64,000 bases of DNA from Streptomyces sp. NBC_01294 (GCF_035917235.1 NZ_CP108423.1:5795501-5859500); one strand, 5' to 3'; positions 8,599 to 17,456 are shown, numbered from the stretch's first letter. Numbers and translations are program-made. The notes: generated from the sequence alone by a model not told the origin.

Positions 8599-11048
8599 GA
8601 CCACCACGTGCACGAATCCGGGGGAAGCCGGACGGTGCGGCCGTCCGTCTCCACGGGGGAGCTGGAGAGGACGGGACGCCCGGGCGCGGGAAGTTCGACC
8701 GGGGAGGACCGGCTGTTGAGGGTGCAGGCGAAGCCGGGGCGGGTGAAGAGGAGGACACCTTCGGGCGCGGGCTGCCAGCGCATCCCGGAGGAGTACGGGG
8801 CTTCGGCCGCGGGATCGGCCCCCGCTTCCGGGGCGCCCAGACCGGGCATCGCCCGGCGCAGCTCCAGGGCGGCGCGGTAGAGCTCCAGCGTGGAGTGCGG
8901 GTCGCCGGTCTGGGCGGCGACGCTGAGGTCGCGCCAGCCGGCGGGCTGCGGGAGCCAGCTCCCGGCCGGGCCGAAGTCGTACGGCGGCTCCGAACCGGAC
9001 CAGGGGATCGGCACCCGGCACCCGTCGCGCAACCCGTCCTGCCCGGCCGCCTCCGGCGCGGTCTGCGGATCCGCCTCCGGCGCGGTCTGCGGATTCACCT
9101 GCGGCGCGGCCTGCGAACCGGCTCCCGGCCCGGCGCCTGCCCCGGCCTCCGGCCCGGCCCCCGTCCTGGCCTCCGGCCCGGCACTGTGCCCGGCCCCCGT
9201 CCTGGCGGCTGCTCCGGCCCCCGGCCCGGCCCCCGGCCCGGCCCCCGGCCCGGCCCCCGGCCCGGCCCCCGGCCCGGCCCCCGGCCCGGCCCCCGGCCCG
9301 GTACCCGTCCTGGCCTCCGGCCCGGTGCCTGCTTCGGCCTGCGGCCCGGTACCTGGCCCGGCTCCCGGCCCGGCGCCTGCTCCGGCCTCCGCCCCGGTAC
9401 TTGGCCCGGCCCCCGGCCCGGCGGGGGTGCCGGGCATCGCGCGGGGGTGGGCGGCCGGCCCGGCGGGGGGCTGTGCCTGTGGCACGGGTGCGGACACGGA
9501 CGCGGTCCGGTTCGTGCTCGTGGCCGCTTGCGCGGCAGCGGCCGGGCAGGTGCCCGGTCCGGCCTGAGGCCCGGCCGGAGCGCCGGTTACGACGGCGAGA
9601 TCGGGCACCGCCCGTGGGGCGGTGGCCTCGCCCCTGGCGACGCTCCCGCCCCCGGCCAAGGCTGCGAGCTCGTCCCCGGCCAAGGCCCCGGCCCCGGCCA
9701 CCGTCCCGGCCCCGGCCAAGGCCAAGGCCCCGGCCACCGCCTCGTCCCCGGCCCCGGCCAAAGCCCCGCCCCCGGCCACCGCCTCGGCCCCGGCCTCGGT
9801 CTGCGGGCCGGTGGGCTGGGCGGCGCACGCGGGGTTCTGCTGGCGGCGCCCGCGGCGGAAGGCCGGGTCCTGGCGGACCTCGTCCGGCAGGTCCACCACC
9901 TCCGGGAGGCCGAGCTCCTCCCCCTGGTAGAGGTACGCCGACCCGGGCAGGGCCAGCATCAGCAGCGCGGCGGCCCGCGCCCGGGCCAGGCCCCGGGCCC
10001 CGCCCCCGTACCGGGTCACATGGCGGACGACGTCGTGGTTGGACAGCACCCACGTCGTCGGGGCGCCGACCGAGGTGGTGGCCGCCAGGGACTCGTCGAT
10101 GACGGTGCGCATCGCGGCCGGGTCCCACGGGCAGTTCAGGAAGCGGAAGTTGAAGGCCTGGTGCAGTTCGTCGGGCCGCACGTACAAGGCGAGCCGCTCC
10201 GACGTCGGCGCCCACGCCTCGGCGACCCCGATGCGCGGGCCCTCGTAGGAGTCGAGGAGGCGGCGCCAGGAGCGGTGGATGGCGTGGACCGCGTCCTGGT
10301 CGAAGAAGGGGAGCGGTTCGGTGCCGATGAGGGTGGCCTGGGCGCCGCGCCCGATGTCCGGCAGGCCCGGGGCCTTGACCATGCCGTGGGCGACGTCGAT
10401 GCGGAAGCCGTCGACGCCCAGGTCGAGCCAGAACCGCAGCACGGAGGCGAACTCGGCGGCGACCTCCGGATGCTCCCAGTCGAGGTCCGGCTGCTCGGGG
10501 GCGAAGAGGTGCAGGTACCACTGGCCGTCCGGGGTGCGGGTCCAGGCCGGGCCCCCGAAGATCGACTCCCAGTCGTTGGGGGGCTGCGCGCCGCCGGGCC
10601 CCCGCCCCGGGCGGAAGTGGTAGCGCGCCCGGGCCTCCGGGTCGCCGGCGAGGGCGGCGCGGAACCACGGGTGCTGCTCGGAGGTGTGGTTCGGCACCAC
10701 GTCGATGATGACCCGCAGCCCCAGCGCGTGCGCCGCCCGGACGAGCTCGTCGGCGTCGGAGAGGTCCCCGAAGCGCGGATCGACGGCCCGGTAGTCGGCG
10801 ACGTCGTAGCCGCCGTCCGCCTGCGGGGAGACGTAGAAGGGGGTGAGCCACACGGCGTCGACCCCGAGGCGGGCGAGGTGGGGGAGGCGCGAGCGGACCC
10901 CCCGCAGGTCCCCGATGCCGTCGCCGTCACTGTCGGCGAAGGAGCGCACGTACACCTGATAGATGACGGCATCGCGCCACCAGCCACCGCTCGCGGTCGC
11001 GTTGCTGGAAGAGCTTGCAAGCTGGACGGCCGTCGAGTCGTGGGTCAT
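8592..11048 (-). CDS. GH13 alpha-glucosidase with a ~269-residue Ala/Gly/Pro-rich insertion
   Basis: The 818-residue enzyme is a GH13 (TIM-barrel) alpha-glucosidase closely similar to the product at 14.5 kb. Both share WWRDAVIYQVY-type starts, the nucleophile Asp218 in GFRIDVAHG, acid/base Glu277 in GVAEAW and Asp339 in LSNHD. After DEVRQDPAF (Phe397) the alignment breaks. About 269 low-complexity residues follow, full of GAGPGAGPG, before it resumes at AAGQDGLRDGCRVPIPW (about residue 667). The paralogue has only a few residues there. The reading frame is kept throughout. The insertion may be a tolerated loop or may disable or modify the enzyme. It is first in a two-gene operon with malR. 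Confidence 0.85.
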   Translation of the reverse strand: MTHDSTAVQLASSSSNATASGGWWRDAVIYQVYVRSFADSDGDGIGDLRGVRSRLPHLARLGVDAVWLTPFYVSPQADGGYDVADYRAVDPRFGDLSDADELVRAAHALGLRVIIDVVPNHTSEQHPWFRAALAGDPEARARYHFRPGRGPGGAQPPNDWESIFGGPAWTRTPDGQWYLHLFAPEQPDLDWEHPEVAAEFASVLRFWLDLGVDGFRIDVAHGMVKAPGLPDIGRGAQATLIGTEPLPFFDQDAVHAIHRSWRRLLDSYEGPRIGVAEAWAPTSERLALYVRPDELHQAFNFRFLNCPWDPAAMRTVIDESLAATTSVGAPTTWVLSNHDVVRHVTRYGGGARGLARARAAALLMLALPGSAYLYQGEELGLPEVVDLPDEVRQDPAFRRGRRQQNPACAAQPTGPQTEAGAEAVAGGGALAGAGDEAVAGALALAGAGTVAGAGALAGDELAALAGGGSVARGEATAPRAVPDLAVVTGAPAGPQAGPGTCPAAAAQAATSTNRTASVSAPVPQAQPPAGPAAHPRAMPGTPAGPGAGPSTGAEAGAGAGPGAGPGTGPQAEAGTGPEARTGTGPGAGPGAGPGAGPGAGPGAGPGAGPGAGAAARTGAGHSAGPEARTGAGPEAGAGAGPGAGSQAAPQVNPQTAPEADPQTAPEAAGQDGLRDGCRVPIPWSGSEPPYDFGPAGSWLPQPAGWRDLSVAAQTGDPHSTLELYRAALELRRAMPGLGAPEAGADPAAEAPYSSGMRWQPAPEGVLLFTRPGFACTLNSRSSPVELPAPGRPVLSSSPVETDGRTVRLPPDSCTWWSW
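9051..9857 (-). repeat. Low-complexity insertion inside the alpha-glucosidase gene
   Basis: This in-frame block of about 807 bases encodes Ala, Gly and Pro with some Thr, Gln and Glu. Its core is a 12-base unit, GCCCCCGGCCCG on the plus strand, in seven perfect tandem copies at 9217-9300. Degenerate copies lie on both sides. The unit encodes GAGP. The structure suggests growth by replication slippage. An assembly error is possible in so GC-rich a repeat. Confidence 0.9.
9217..9300. repeat. Seven perfect tandem copies of a 12-bp unit
   Basis: The unit GCCCCCGGCCCG repeats exactly seven times over 84 bases, encoding Gly-Ala-Gly-Pro on the minus strand. Copy number is likely to vary between isolates. 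Confidence 0.95.
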
Positions 11049-11132
11049 ATCGGGGTCAACGCGGGTACATGCCCCCTGGTTGCGGGCCCGGACAGTCGAA
11101 GGTGACTCGAACTAACAGCAAGCTGCGGCAAC
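11014..11132. promoter_or_regulatory. Candidate MalR half-sites on the alpha-glucosidase side
   Basis: Two sites resemble the CTTGC/GCAAG core seen before malE. One is the perfect palindrome AGCTTGCAAGCT at 11012-11023, just inside the glucosidase coding region. The other is GCAAGCTGCGGCAA at 11118-11131, upstream of its start. These could let MalR-type regulators repress the minus-strand operon as well. The match is by eye only. Confidence 0.4.
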
Positions 11133-11165
11133 CGTCCGGACACACGGATGTAACGATCAGCGTCT

Positions 11166-11186
11166 CTTGCAGAAAATTGCCGCAAG
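11166..11186. promoter_or_regulatory. Candidate MalR operator upstream of malE
   Basis: The 21-bp site is an inverted repeat with arms CTTGCAG and CCGCAAG around an AT-rich centre. It lies 85 bases before the malE start in the 222-base divergent region. It runs into GGTCTT, so CGCAAGGTCTT (11181-11191) is shared exactly with the alpha-amylase upstream region at 18714-18724. Streptomyces MalR/Reg1 is known to bind CTTGCAG-type repeats, so a LacI-family operator is the natural reading. Confidence 0.65.
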
Positions 11187-11270
11187 GTCTTTCGGTCCTC
11201 TTTCAGTCTTGTTACGTTCCTGGCAACTCGGGACCGCGAGGGCGCGGCCGGGATCATCGAAGGAGTTCAT

Positions 11271-12545
11271 ATGCGGCGTGGCATAGCGGCCACCGCGCTG
11301 GTCGCGGCTTTGGCGCTCGCGGCGACGGCTTGCGGTGGGGACGACAAGGACGCAGCGGGCGGCACCAAGGCGGGCGGCGAGCTTTCCGGCACGGTCACGT
11401 GGTGGGACACCTCGAACGACGCCGAGAAGGCCAGCTTCCAGAAGATCGCCGAGGCGTTCACCGCGAAGCACCCGAAGGTCACCGTCAAGTACGTCAACGT
11501 TCCGTACGGCGACGCGCAGAACAAGGTCAAGAACGCCTTCAGCAGCGGCTCCGACGCGCCTGACGTGATCCGCGCCGACGTCGGCTGGGTCGCGGACTTC
11601 GCCTCGCTGGGCTACCTCGACGAGGTCCCGGCCGAGACGGCGAAGAAGGTCGACGCCGAGTTCCTGCCGCAGGCCGCGGCCAGCGGCAAGTACGAGGGCA
11701 AGACCTACGCGGTTCCGCAGGTCATCGACACCCTCGGCCTCTTCTACAACAAGAAGATGCTCGCCGACGCCGGCGTCCAGCCCCCCAAGACGCTGGAAGA
11801 GCTGAAGACGGCCGCCGCCGCCATCAAGGCGAAGAGCGGCAAGGCCGGTCTCTACCTGCGCGGCGACGACTCCTACTGGTTCCTCCCGCTGATCTACGGC
11901 GAGGGCGGCGACCTCGTCGACGCGAAGACCAAGACGGTCACCGTCGACAACGAGGCGGGCGTCAAGGCCTTCAAGACCGCCCGCGACCTGGTCACCTCGG
12001 GCGCGGCGGTCACCAACGCCACCGACGGCTGGACCAACATGCAGACGGCCTTCAAGTCCGGCGAGGCCGCCATGATGATCAACGGTCCGTGGGCGGTCGC
12101 CGACACCTACGCCGGTGACCAGTTCAAGGACAAGGCCAACCTCGGCGTCGCCGCCGTCCCGGCCGGTTCGGCCAAGGCGGGTGCCCCGCAGGGCGGTCAC
12201 GACCTCGGCGTCTACGCCGGTTCGAAGAACCGCGACGCGGCCCACGCCTTCGTCGAGTACATGACCTCGCAGGAGGTCCAGGTGCAGTCCGCCAAGGAGC
12301 TGAGCCTGCTCCCGACCCGTACCGCCGCCTACGAGCAGCCGGACGTCAAGGGCAGCGAGATGGTGCAGTTCTTCAAGCCGGCCGTGGACAAGGCCGTCGA
12401 GCGCGCCTGGATCCCGGAGAACGGCTCCCTCTTCGAGCCGCTGAAGGTCGAATACACCAAGGCGATCACCGGGGCGTCGAGCCCCGAGGACGCGGCCAAG
12501 GCGGCCGGCATCGAGTTCCGCAAGATCCTCAAGGGCTGGAAGTAA
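11271..12545 (+). CDS. malE: Maltose/maltodextrin ABC transporter substrate-binding lipoprotein
   Basis: The 424-residue protein has a lipoprotein signal ending in LAATAC, with Cys21 as the lipid attachment site. A type-1 extracellular solute-binding domain follows (GTVTWWDTSNDAEK, DVIRADVGWVADFA, MINGPWAV). It would capture maltodextrins released by the secreted amylases and deliver them to MalFG. GAAGGAG stands 5-10 bases before the ATG. It heads a plus-strand operon malE-malF-malG-aglA-lacI with very short gaps or overlaps. No ATPase gene is present, as expected where Streptomyces shares the MsiK ATPase. Confidence 0.92.
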   Translation: MRRGIAATALVAALALAATACGGDDKDAAGGTKAGGELSGTVTWWDTSNDAEKASFQKIAEAFTAKHPKVTVKYVNVPYGDAQNKVKNAFSSGSDAPDVIRADVGWVADFASLGYLDEVPAETAKKVDAEFLPQAAASGKYEGKTYAVPQVIDTLGLFYNKKMLADAGVQPPKTLEELKTAAAAIKAKSGKAGLYLRGDDSYWFLPLIYGEGGDLVDAKTKTVTVDNEAGVKAFKTARDLVTSGAAVTNATDGWTNMQTAFKSGEAAMMINGPWAVADTYAGDQFKDKANLGVAAVPAGSAKAGAPQGGHDLGVYAGSKNRDAAHAFVEYMTSQEVQVQSAKELSLLPTRTAAYEQPDVKGSEMVQFFKPAVDKAVERAWIPENGSLFEPLKVEYTKAITGASSPEDAAKAAGIEFRKILKGWK

Positions 12546-12552
12546 CGAAACC

Positions 12553-13581
12553 ATGGCTGCTCACACCAGCCAGTCGGTGGCGAAGGCCGCGGGCGACGAC
12601 GTCGAGAACGACGTCGCCGCCCGCGGCCGGAGCCGCAGGACTGACAGCAGGAATCCCGGTGGACTGAGGCGCGCCCTCGCCACCCACTGGTACGCCTGGG
12701 CGATGATCACCCCGGTGGTACTCGTCCTCGGCGTGATCATCGGCTGGCCGCTGGTCCGGGGCATCTACCTGTCGCTGACCGACGCGAACGAGCGCAACGT
12801 CTCGCGCACCATCGGCGTCCGCCACATCGAGGCCACGTACGAGTTCGTCGGCCTCGACAACTACGTGGACGTCATCAGCGACCCGGTGTTCCTGCAGCGG
12901 CTGGTGTGGACGGTGGTGTGGACCGTCGCGTGCGTGTCCATCACCTTCACGCTCGGCCTGGTCCTGGCCAACATGCTCAACCGGGACTTCAAGGGCCGCG
13001 CCGCCTACCGGATGGCGCTCATCCTGCCCTGGGCCGTCCCCGGCTTCGTCTCCGTCTTCGCCTGGCGGTTCCTCTTCAACCGCGACAACGGCATCCTCAA
13101 CAAGATCCTCGACGGTGGCGGCATCGCCGCGATCCCGTGGCTCGACGACCCGACCTGGGCCAAGTTCTCGGTCATCGCCGTCAACGTCTGGCTCGGCGTC
13201 CCCTTCATGATGGTCGCCCTGCTCGGCGGACTGCAGTCGATCCCCGGCGAGCTGTACGAGGCCGCCGAGATGGACGGTGCGACCCCCTGGCAGCGGTTCC
13301 GGCACATCACGCTGCCCGGACTGCGCGCGGTGAGCATGACGGTGATCCTGCTCTCCACCATCTGGACCTTCAACATGTTCCCGGTGATCTTCCTGCTCAC
13401 CCGGGGCGGACCAGGAGACTCCACCGAGATCCTGGTGACCCAGGCCTTCCGCGAGGCCTTCATCACCAGCCCGCGCGACTTCGCCGTCTCCGCGACGTGG
13501 GGCGTGCTGATCCTCCTGCTGCTCATGATCTTCGCGCTGGTCTACCGGCGCTCGCTGCGCAAGCAGGGAGAGGTGTGGTGA
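12553..13581 (+). CDS. malF: Maltose ABC transporter permease MalF
   Basis: The 342 residues contain a hydrophilic N-terminal tail of about 45 residues, then six predicted membrane segments. The EAA loop typical of ABC permeases is present (YEAAEMDGATPWQRFRHITLP region, residues about 235-255), which contacts the ATPase. It starts eight bases after the malE stop and has no strong ribosome site, so it probably relies on coupled translation. Its stop overlaps the malG start. Confidence 0.92.
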   Translation: MAAHTSQSVAKAAGDDVENDVAARGRSRRTDSRNPGGLRRALATHWYAWAMITPVVLVLGVIIGWPLVRGIYLSLTDANERNVSRTIGVRHIEATYEFVGLDNYVDVISDPVFLQRLVWTVVWTVACVSITFTLGLVLANMLNRDFKGRAAYRMALILPWAVPGFVSVFAWRFLFNRDNGILNKILDGGGIAAIPWLDDPTWAKFSVIAVNVWLGVPFMMVALLGGLQSIPGELYEAAEMDGATPWQRFRHITLPGLRAVSMTVILLSTIWTFNMFPVIFLLTRGGPGDSTEILVTQAFREAFITSPRDFAVSATWGVLILLLLMIFALVYRRSLRKQGEVW

Positions 13582-14426
13582 CCATGTCCTCCACTCGTAC
13601 GCGGGGCGGCCGTTCCCCGCTCGCCTCCGTCGGCCTGCACGCCACCCTGATCATCGCCGGCGTGATCGCCGTCTTCCCGGTCCTGTGGATCCTGCTGACC
13701 TCGCTCAAGCCGCAGCAGCACGCGATCACCACGGACTTCGTCAAGGAACCGACCCTCGGCAACTACACGTACCTGCTGGAGTCGAGCCACTTCCTCAGCT
13801 GGTTCGCGAACTCCGTCCTGGTCGCCGGCGTCACCACCGTCCTCGGTGTGTTCATCGCCGCCACCACCGGGTACGCGGTCAGCCGGTTCAAGTTCCCCGG
13901 CATGAAGCCGCTCATGTGGACCCTGCTCATCACGCAGATGTTCCCGATGGCGATCCTCATCGTCCCGCTCTACAACCTGATGGGCGACCTCGGCCTGCTC
14001 AACCAGCCGGTCGGCCTGATCATCACCTACCTCACCATCGCCGTGCCGTTCTGCGCCTGGATGATGAAGGGCTTCTTCGACACCATCCCGGTGGAGATCG
14101 ACGAGTCCGGCCGTGTCGACGGGCTCAACCCCTTCGGCACCTTCTGGCGGCTCATCCTGCCGCTGGCCAAGCCCGGCCTCGCCGTCACCGGCTTCTACTC
14201 CTTCATCACCGCCTGGGGCGAAGTCGCGTACGCCTCCGCCTTCATGGTCGGTGACGAGAACCTCACCCTGGCCGGAGGCCTGCAGACCTTCGTCACGCAG
14301 TACACCTCCAACTGGGGTGCGATGAGCGCCGCCTCGGTCCTCATCGCCATTCCCGCGGCGATCTTCTTCGTTTTCGCCCAGCGTCACCTCGTCGCCGGGA
14401 TGACGGCAGGCGCCACCAAGGGCTGA
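13578..14426 (+). CDS. malG: Maltose ABC transporter permease MalG
   Basis: The 282-residue permease has about six membrane spans and the EAA-like loop VEIDESGRVDGLNPFGTF. I start it at GTG 13578, which overlaps the malF stop in GTGA and has GGAG seven bases before it. An ATG at 13584 is also possible. With MalF it forms the membrane channel for maltodextrin. The matching ATPase is not in this window. Confidence 0.9.
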   Translation: MTMSSTRTRGGRSPLASVGLHATLIIAGVIAVFPVLWILLTSLKPQQHAITTDFVKEPTLGNYTYLLESSHFLSWFANSVLVAGVTTVLGVFIAATTGYAVSRFKFPGMKPLMWTLLITQMFPMAILIVPLYNLMGDLGLLNQPVGLIITYLTIAVPFCAWMMKGFFDTIPVEIDESGRVDGLNPFGTFWRLILPLAKPGLAVTGFYSFITAWGEVAYASAFMVGDENLTLAGGLQTFVTQYTSNWGAMSAASVLIAIPAAIFFVFAQRHLVAGMTAGATKG

Positions 14427-14477
14427 CCACCCGTGCCTGCCCCCTCTCACCCCCGGCCCGACCTCTCCAAGGACGAC

Positions 14478-16127
14478 ATGACCCAGCACCTCGCCGACGC
14501 ACTTCCCACCTCCACCGGCACCCAGCCCGGCTGGTGGAGAGAAGCGGTGATCTACCAGGTCTATCCGCGCAGTTTCGCCGACTCCAACGGGGACGGCATG
14601 GGGGACCTCGAAGGCGTCCGCAGCCGCCTGCCCTACCTCAAGGAGCTGGGGGTCGACGCCGTCTGGCTCAGCCCCTTCTACGCCTCCCCGCAGGCCGACG
14701 CCGGCTACGACGTCGCCGACTACCGGGCCATCGACCCCATGTTCGGCACCCTGCACGACGCCGACGCCGTGATCCGCGAAGCCCACGAACTGGGCCTGCG
14801 CATCATCGTCGACCTGGTCCCGAACCACTGCTCCGACCAGCACGAATGGTTCAAGCAGGCCCTGCGCGAAGGCCCGGGCACCCCGCTGCGCGAGCGCTTC
14901 CACTTCCGCCCCGGCCAGGGCGAGAACGGCGAACTCCCGCCCAACGACTGGGAGTCCATCTTCGGCGGACCCGCCTGGACCCGGGTCGCGGACGGCGAGT
15001 GGTACCTGCACCTCTTCGCCCCCGAGCAGCCCGACTTCAACTGGGAACACCCCGCGGTCCAGGACGAGTTCCGCTCCATCCTGCGGTTCTGGCTCGACCT
15101 CGGCGCCGACGGCTTCCGCGTCGACGTGGCCCACGGCCTGGTCAAGGCGCCCGGCCTGCCCGACCTCGGTGCCAGGGACCAGCTCAAGCTGCTCGGCAAC
15201 GACGTCATGCCCTTCTTCGACCAGGACGGCGTCCACGAGATATACCGCTCCTGGCGCCGGATCCTCGACGAGTACGAGGGCAACCGCGTCCTGGTCGCCG
15301 AGGCCTGGACCCCGACCGTCGAACGCACGGCCCGCTACGTCCGCCCCGACGAGATGCAGCAGGCGTTCAACTTCCAGTACCTGACCAGCGACTGGGAGGC
15401 GACGGCACTCCGCGACGTCATCGACGAATCGCTGGCCGCGATGCGCCCCGTTGGCGCCCCCACCACCTGGGTGCTGTCCAACCACGACGTCACCCGACAC
15501 GCCACCCGCTTCGCCAACCCCGCCGGCCTCGGCACCCAGCTGCGCGAGCCCGGCGACCGCGAGCTCGGTCTGCGGCGGGCCCGCGCGGCGAGCCTGCTGA
15601 TGCTGGCGCTGCCCGGTTCGGCGTACGTCTACCAGGGCGAGGAGCTCGGCCTGCCCGACGTCACCGACCTGCCGGACGAGGTCCGCCAGGACCCGTCGTT
15701 CTTCCGCGCGGCGGGACAGGACGGCTTCCGCGACGGCTGCCGGGTCCCCATCCCGTGGTCGGGTACGGAGGCCCCGTACGGCTTCGGCACCGGCGGCAGC
15801 TGGCTCCCGCAGCCGGACTCCTGGGCGGAGCTGAGCGTGGAGGCACAGACCGGCGACCCGTCCTCCACCCTGGAGCTGTACCGGGCCGCCCTGCGGCTGC
15901 GCCGCGAGCACGACGACCTGGGCGCGGGCGAGTCGGTGGACTGGCAGGAGGCTCCCGCGGGCGTCCTGGTCTTCCGTCGCGGGGACTTCCTCTGCACCGC
16001 CAACACCACCGGCACGGCGGTACGGTTCCCCGTCGCCGGCGAGGCCCTGCTGTCCAGCGGCGCAACGGTCGAGGACGGCGTGCTGCCGGCCGACACCACG
16101 GTGTGGTGGCAGGTGACGGCGGGGTGA
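14478..16127 (+). CDS. aglA: GH13 alpha-glucosidase of the maltose operon
   Basis: The 549-residue cytoplasmic enzyme has the GH13 signature residues Asp216 (GFRVDVAHG), Glu275 (VLVAEAW) and Asp337 (LSNHD), plus YQGEELGLPDV and RDGCRVPIPW. It would release glucose from imported maltodextrins. The ATG at 14478 has AAGGA seven bases before it, better than the upstream GTG at 14433, which has no such site. It is a close paralogue of the minus-strand enzyme at 8.6-11.0 kb but lacks that protein's low-complexity insertion. Its stop overlaps the next regulator gene by four bases. Confidence 0.9.
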   Translation: MTQHLADALPTSTGTQPGWWREAVIYQVYPRSFADSNGDGMGDLEGVRSRLPYLKELGVDAVWLSPFYASPQADAGYDVADYRAIDPMFGTLHDADAVIREAHELGLRIIVDLVPNHCSDQHEWFKQALREGPGTPLRERFHFRPGQGENGELPPNDWESIFGGPAWTRVADGEWYLHLFAPEQPDFNWEHPAVQDEFRSILRFWLDLGADGFRVDVAHGLVKAPGLPDLGARDQLKLLGNDVMPFFDQDGVHEIYRSWRRILDEYEGNRVLVAEAWTPTVERTARYVRPDEMQQAFNFQYLTSDWEATALRDVIDESLAAMRPVGAPTTWVLSNHDVTRHATRFANPAGLGTQLREPGDRELGLRRARAASLLMLALPGSAYVYQGEELGLPDVTDLPDEVRQDPSFFRAAGQDGFRDGCRVPIPWSGTEAPYGFGTGGSWLPQPDSWAELSVEAQTGDPSSTLELYRAALRLRREHDDLGAGESVDWQEAPAGVLVFRRGDFLCTANTTGTAVRFPVAGEALLSSGATVEDGVLPADTTVWWQVTAG

Positions 16128-17125
16128 CCTCCCCCCTCCGGCTGACGGACATCGCCGCGCAGGCCCAGGTCAGCGAGGCGACCGTCAGCCGCGTGCTCAA
16201 CGGCAAACCGGGTGTCGCGGCCGGCACCCGGCACAAGGTGCTGGCCGCGCTCGACCTGCTGGGCTACGAGCGGCCCGTACGGCTCAAGCGCCGCAGCAAC
16301 GGCCTGGTCGGGCTGCTCATCCCGGAGCTCACCAACCCGATCTTCCCGGCGTTCGCCCAGGTCATAGAGCAGGCGCTCGCCGGACACGGGTACACGCCGG
16401 TGCTGTGCACGCAGACGCCGGGTGGGGCCACCGAGGACGAGCTGGTCGAGCAGCTGGAGGAGCGCGGGGTCACGGGGATCGTGTTCCTGTCGGGCCTGCA
16501 CGCCGACGCGGCGGCCGACCCCGCCCGCTACCAGCGGCTCGCCGCCCGCGGCGTTCCCTTCGTCCTGATCAACGGCTTCAACGAGCAGATCAGCGCGCCC
16601 TTCGTCTCCCCGGACGACCGTGCGGCGGCGGACATGGCGGTACGGCACCTGGAGGACCTCGGCCACCGGAGGATCGGCCTGGCGATCGGCCCGACGCGGT
16701 ACGTGCCGTCGGCCCGCAAGGAACAGGGGTTCCTCGCCGCGGTGCCGTCGGCCGAGTCCGAGGGGCTGATCCAGCGGACCCTGTTCACGGTGGAGGGCGG
16801 CCACGCGGCCGGCATGGCCCTGCTGGACCGCGGCTGCACGGGCATCGTGTGCGGCAGCGACCCGATGGCACTGGGCGTCATCCGCGCGGCGCGCGAGCGC
16901 GGGCTGCGGGTGCCGGAGGACGTGTCGGTGGTCGGCTTCGACGACTCCCCGCTGATCGCGTTCACGGACCCGCCGCTGACGACGGTCCGCCAGCCGGTAC
17001 GGGCGATGGCGACGGCAGCGGTGGGCGCCCTCCTGGAGGCGGTCTCCGGCACGCCGGTCCAGCGCACGGAATACATCTTCCAGCCGGAACTGGTGGTCAG
17101 AGGCTCTACGGCGCAGGCGCCGTAG
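16124..17125 (+). CDS. LacI-family regulator, MalR paralogue
   Basis: The 333 residues carry a LacI helix-turn-helix (LTDIAAQAQVSEATVSRVLN) nearly identical to the one at 8.6 kb, and a sensor domain with PELTNPIFPAFAQ and SVVGFDDSPL. The GTG start overlaps the aglA stop (GTGA), the same coupled arrangement as the minus-strand pair. The recognition helices are so alike that both proteins probably bind the same operator. It closes the five-gene maltose operon. The region between the GYTPVL and SAESEGL segments is shorter than in its paralogue, consistent with divergence of the sensor. Confidence 0.88.
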   Translation: MTSPLRLTDIAAQAQVSEATVSRVLNGKPGVAAGTRHKVLAALDLLGYERPVRLKRRSNGLVGLLIPELTNPIFPAFAQVIEQALAGHGYTPVLCTQTPGGATEDELVEQLEERGVTGIVFLSGLHADAAADPARYQRLAARGVPFVLINGFNEQISAPFVSPDDRAAADMAVRHLEDLGHRRIGLAIGPTRYVPSARKEQGFLAAVPSAESEGLIQRTLFTVEGGHAAGMALLDRGCTGIVCGSDPMALGVIRAARERGLRVPEDVSVVGFDDSPLIAFTDPPLTTVRQPVRAMATAAVGALLEAVSGTPVQRTEYIFQPELVVRGSTAQAP

Positions 17126-17126
17126 G

Positions 17127-17180
17127 GGGCGGGGGCTGGTGGGGCGGGGGCTGGTGGGGCGGGGGCTGGTGGGGCGGGGG
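17127..17180 (+). repeat. G-rich 15-bp tandem repeat after the maltose operon
   Basis: The unit GGGCGGGGGCTGGTG occurs in three exact copies plus a partial one, starting two bases after the regulator stop. The runs of G could form quadruplex structures in DNA or the non-template RNA. Confidence 0.9.
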
Positions 17181-17194
17181 TTGCGTCGTGCGGG

Positions 17195-17456
17195 AGGGGC
17201 TTCGGGGGCGGGGGCCGGTGCGGCGGGATCGGATGGTGCGGCGGTGGCTTCGGGTGGCCTGATTCCCTCACTCAGCATCAGGGATGGTTTGGGGGGTTCC
17301 CGTCAGTCTCATCGTCTCTCCGTGTCGGGCCGGTCCCTCAAGGGCGCTCCTTCGTCGCGTCGCTGCGCGATGGCCTGCGGCCACCCTTGACCGACCGTCC
17401 CGCCACGGAAATCCGAAGACCGACGGGAACCCCCCAAAGGAACGGGCCGGCGATTG
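17195..17456. repeat. Left arm of a large inverted repeat
   Basis: This ~262-bp arm matches 17983-18245 in reverse complement. The inner 200 bp (from 17257) is almost identical, the outer 60 bp more diverged. The arm itself has inverted ends: TTTGGGGGGTTCCCGTC at 17288-17304 and its complement at 17421-17437. It contains no gene. The structure resembles a non-autonomous mobile repeat or extragenic palindromic element. Confidence 0.85.

Noticed and set aside
8895..11105. Long plus-strand frame antisense to the alpha-glucosidase with GPRPGPRPG repeats
   Set aside because: The repeats are the complement of the GAGP block; the minus strand carries the catalytic residues and the coupled regulator.
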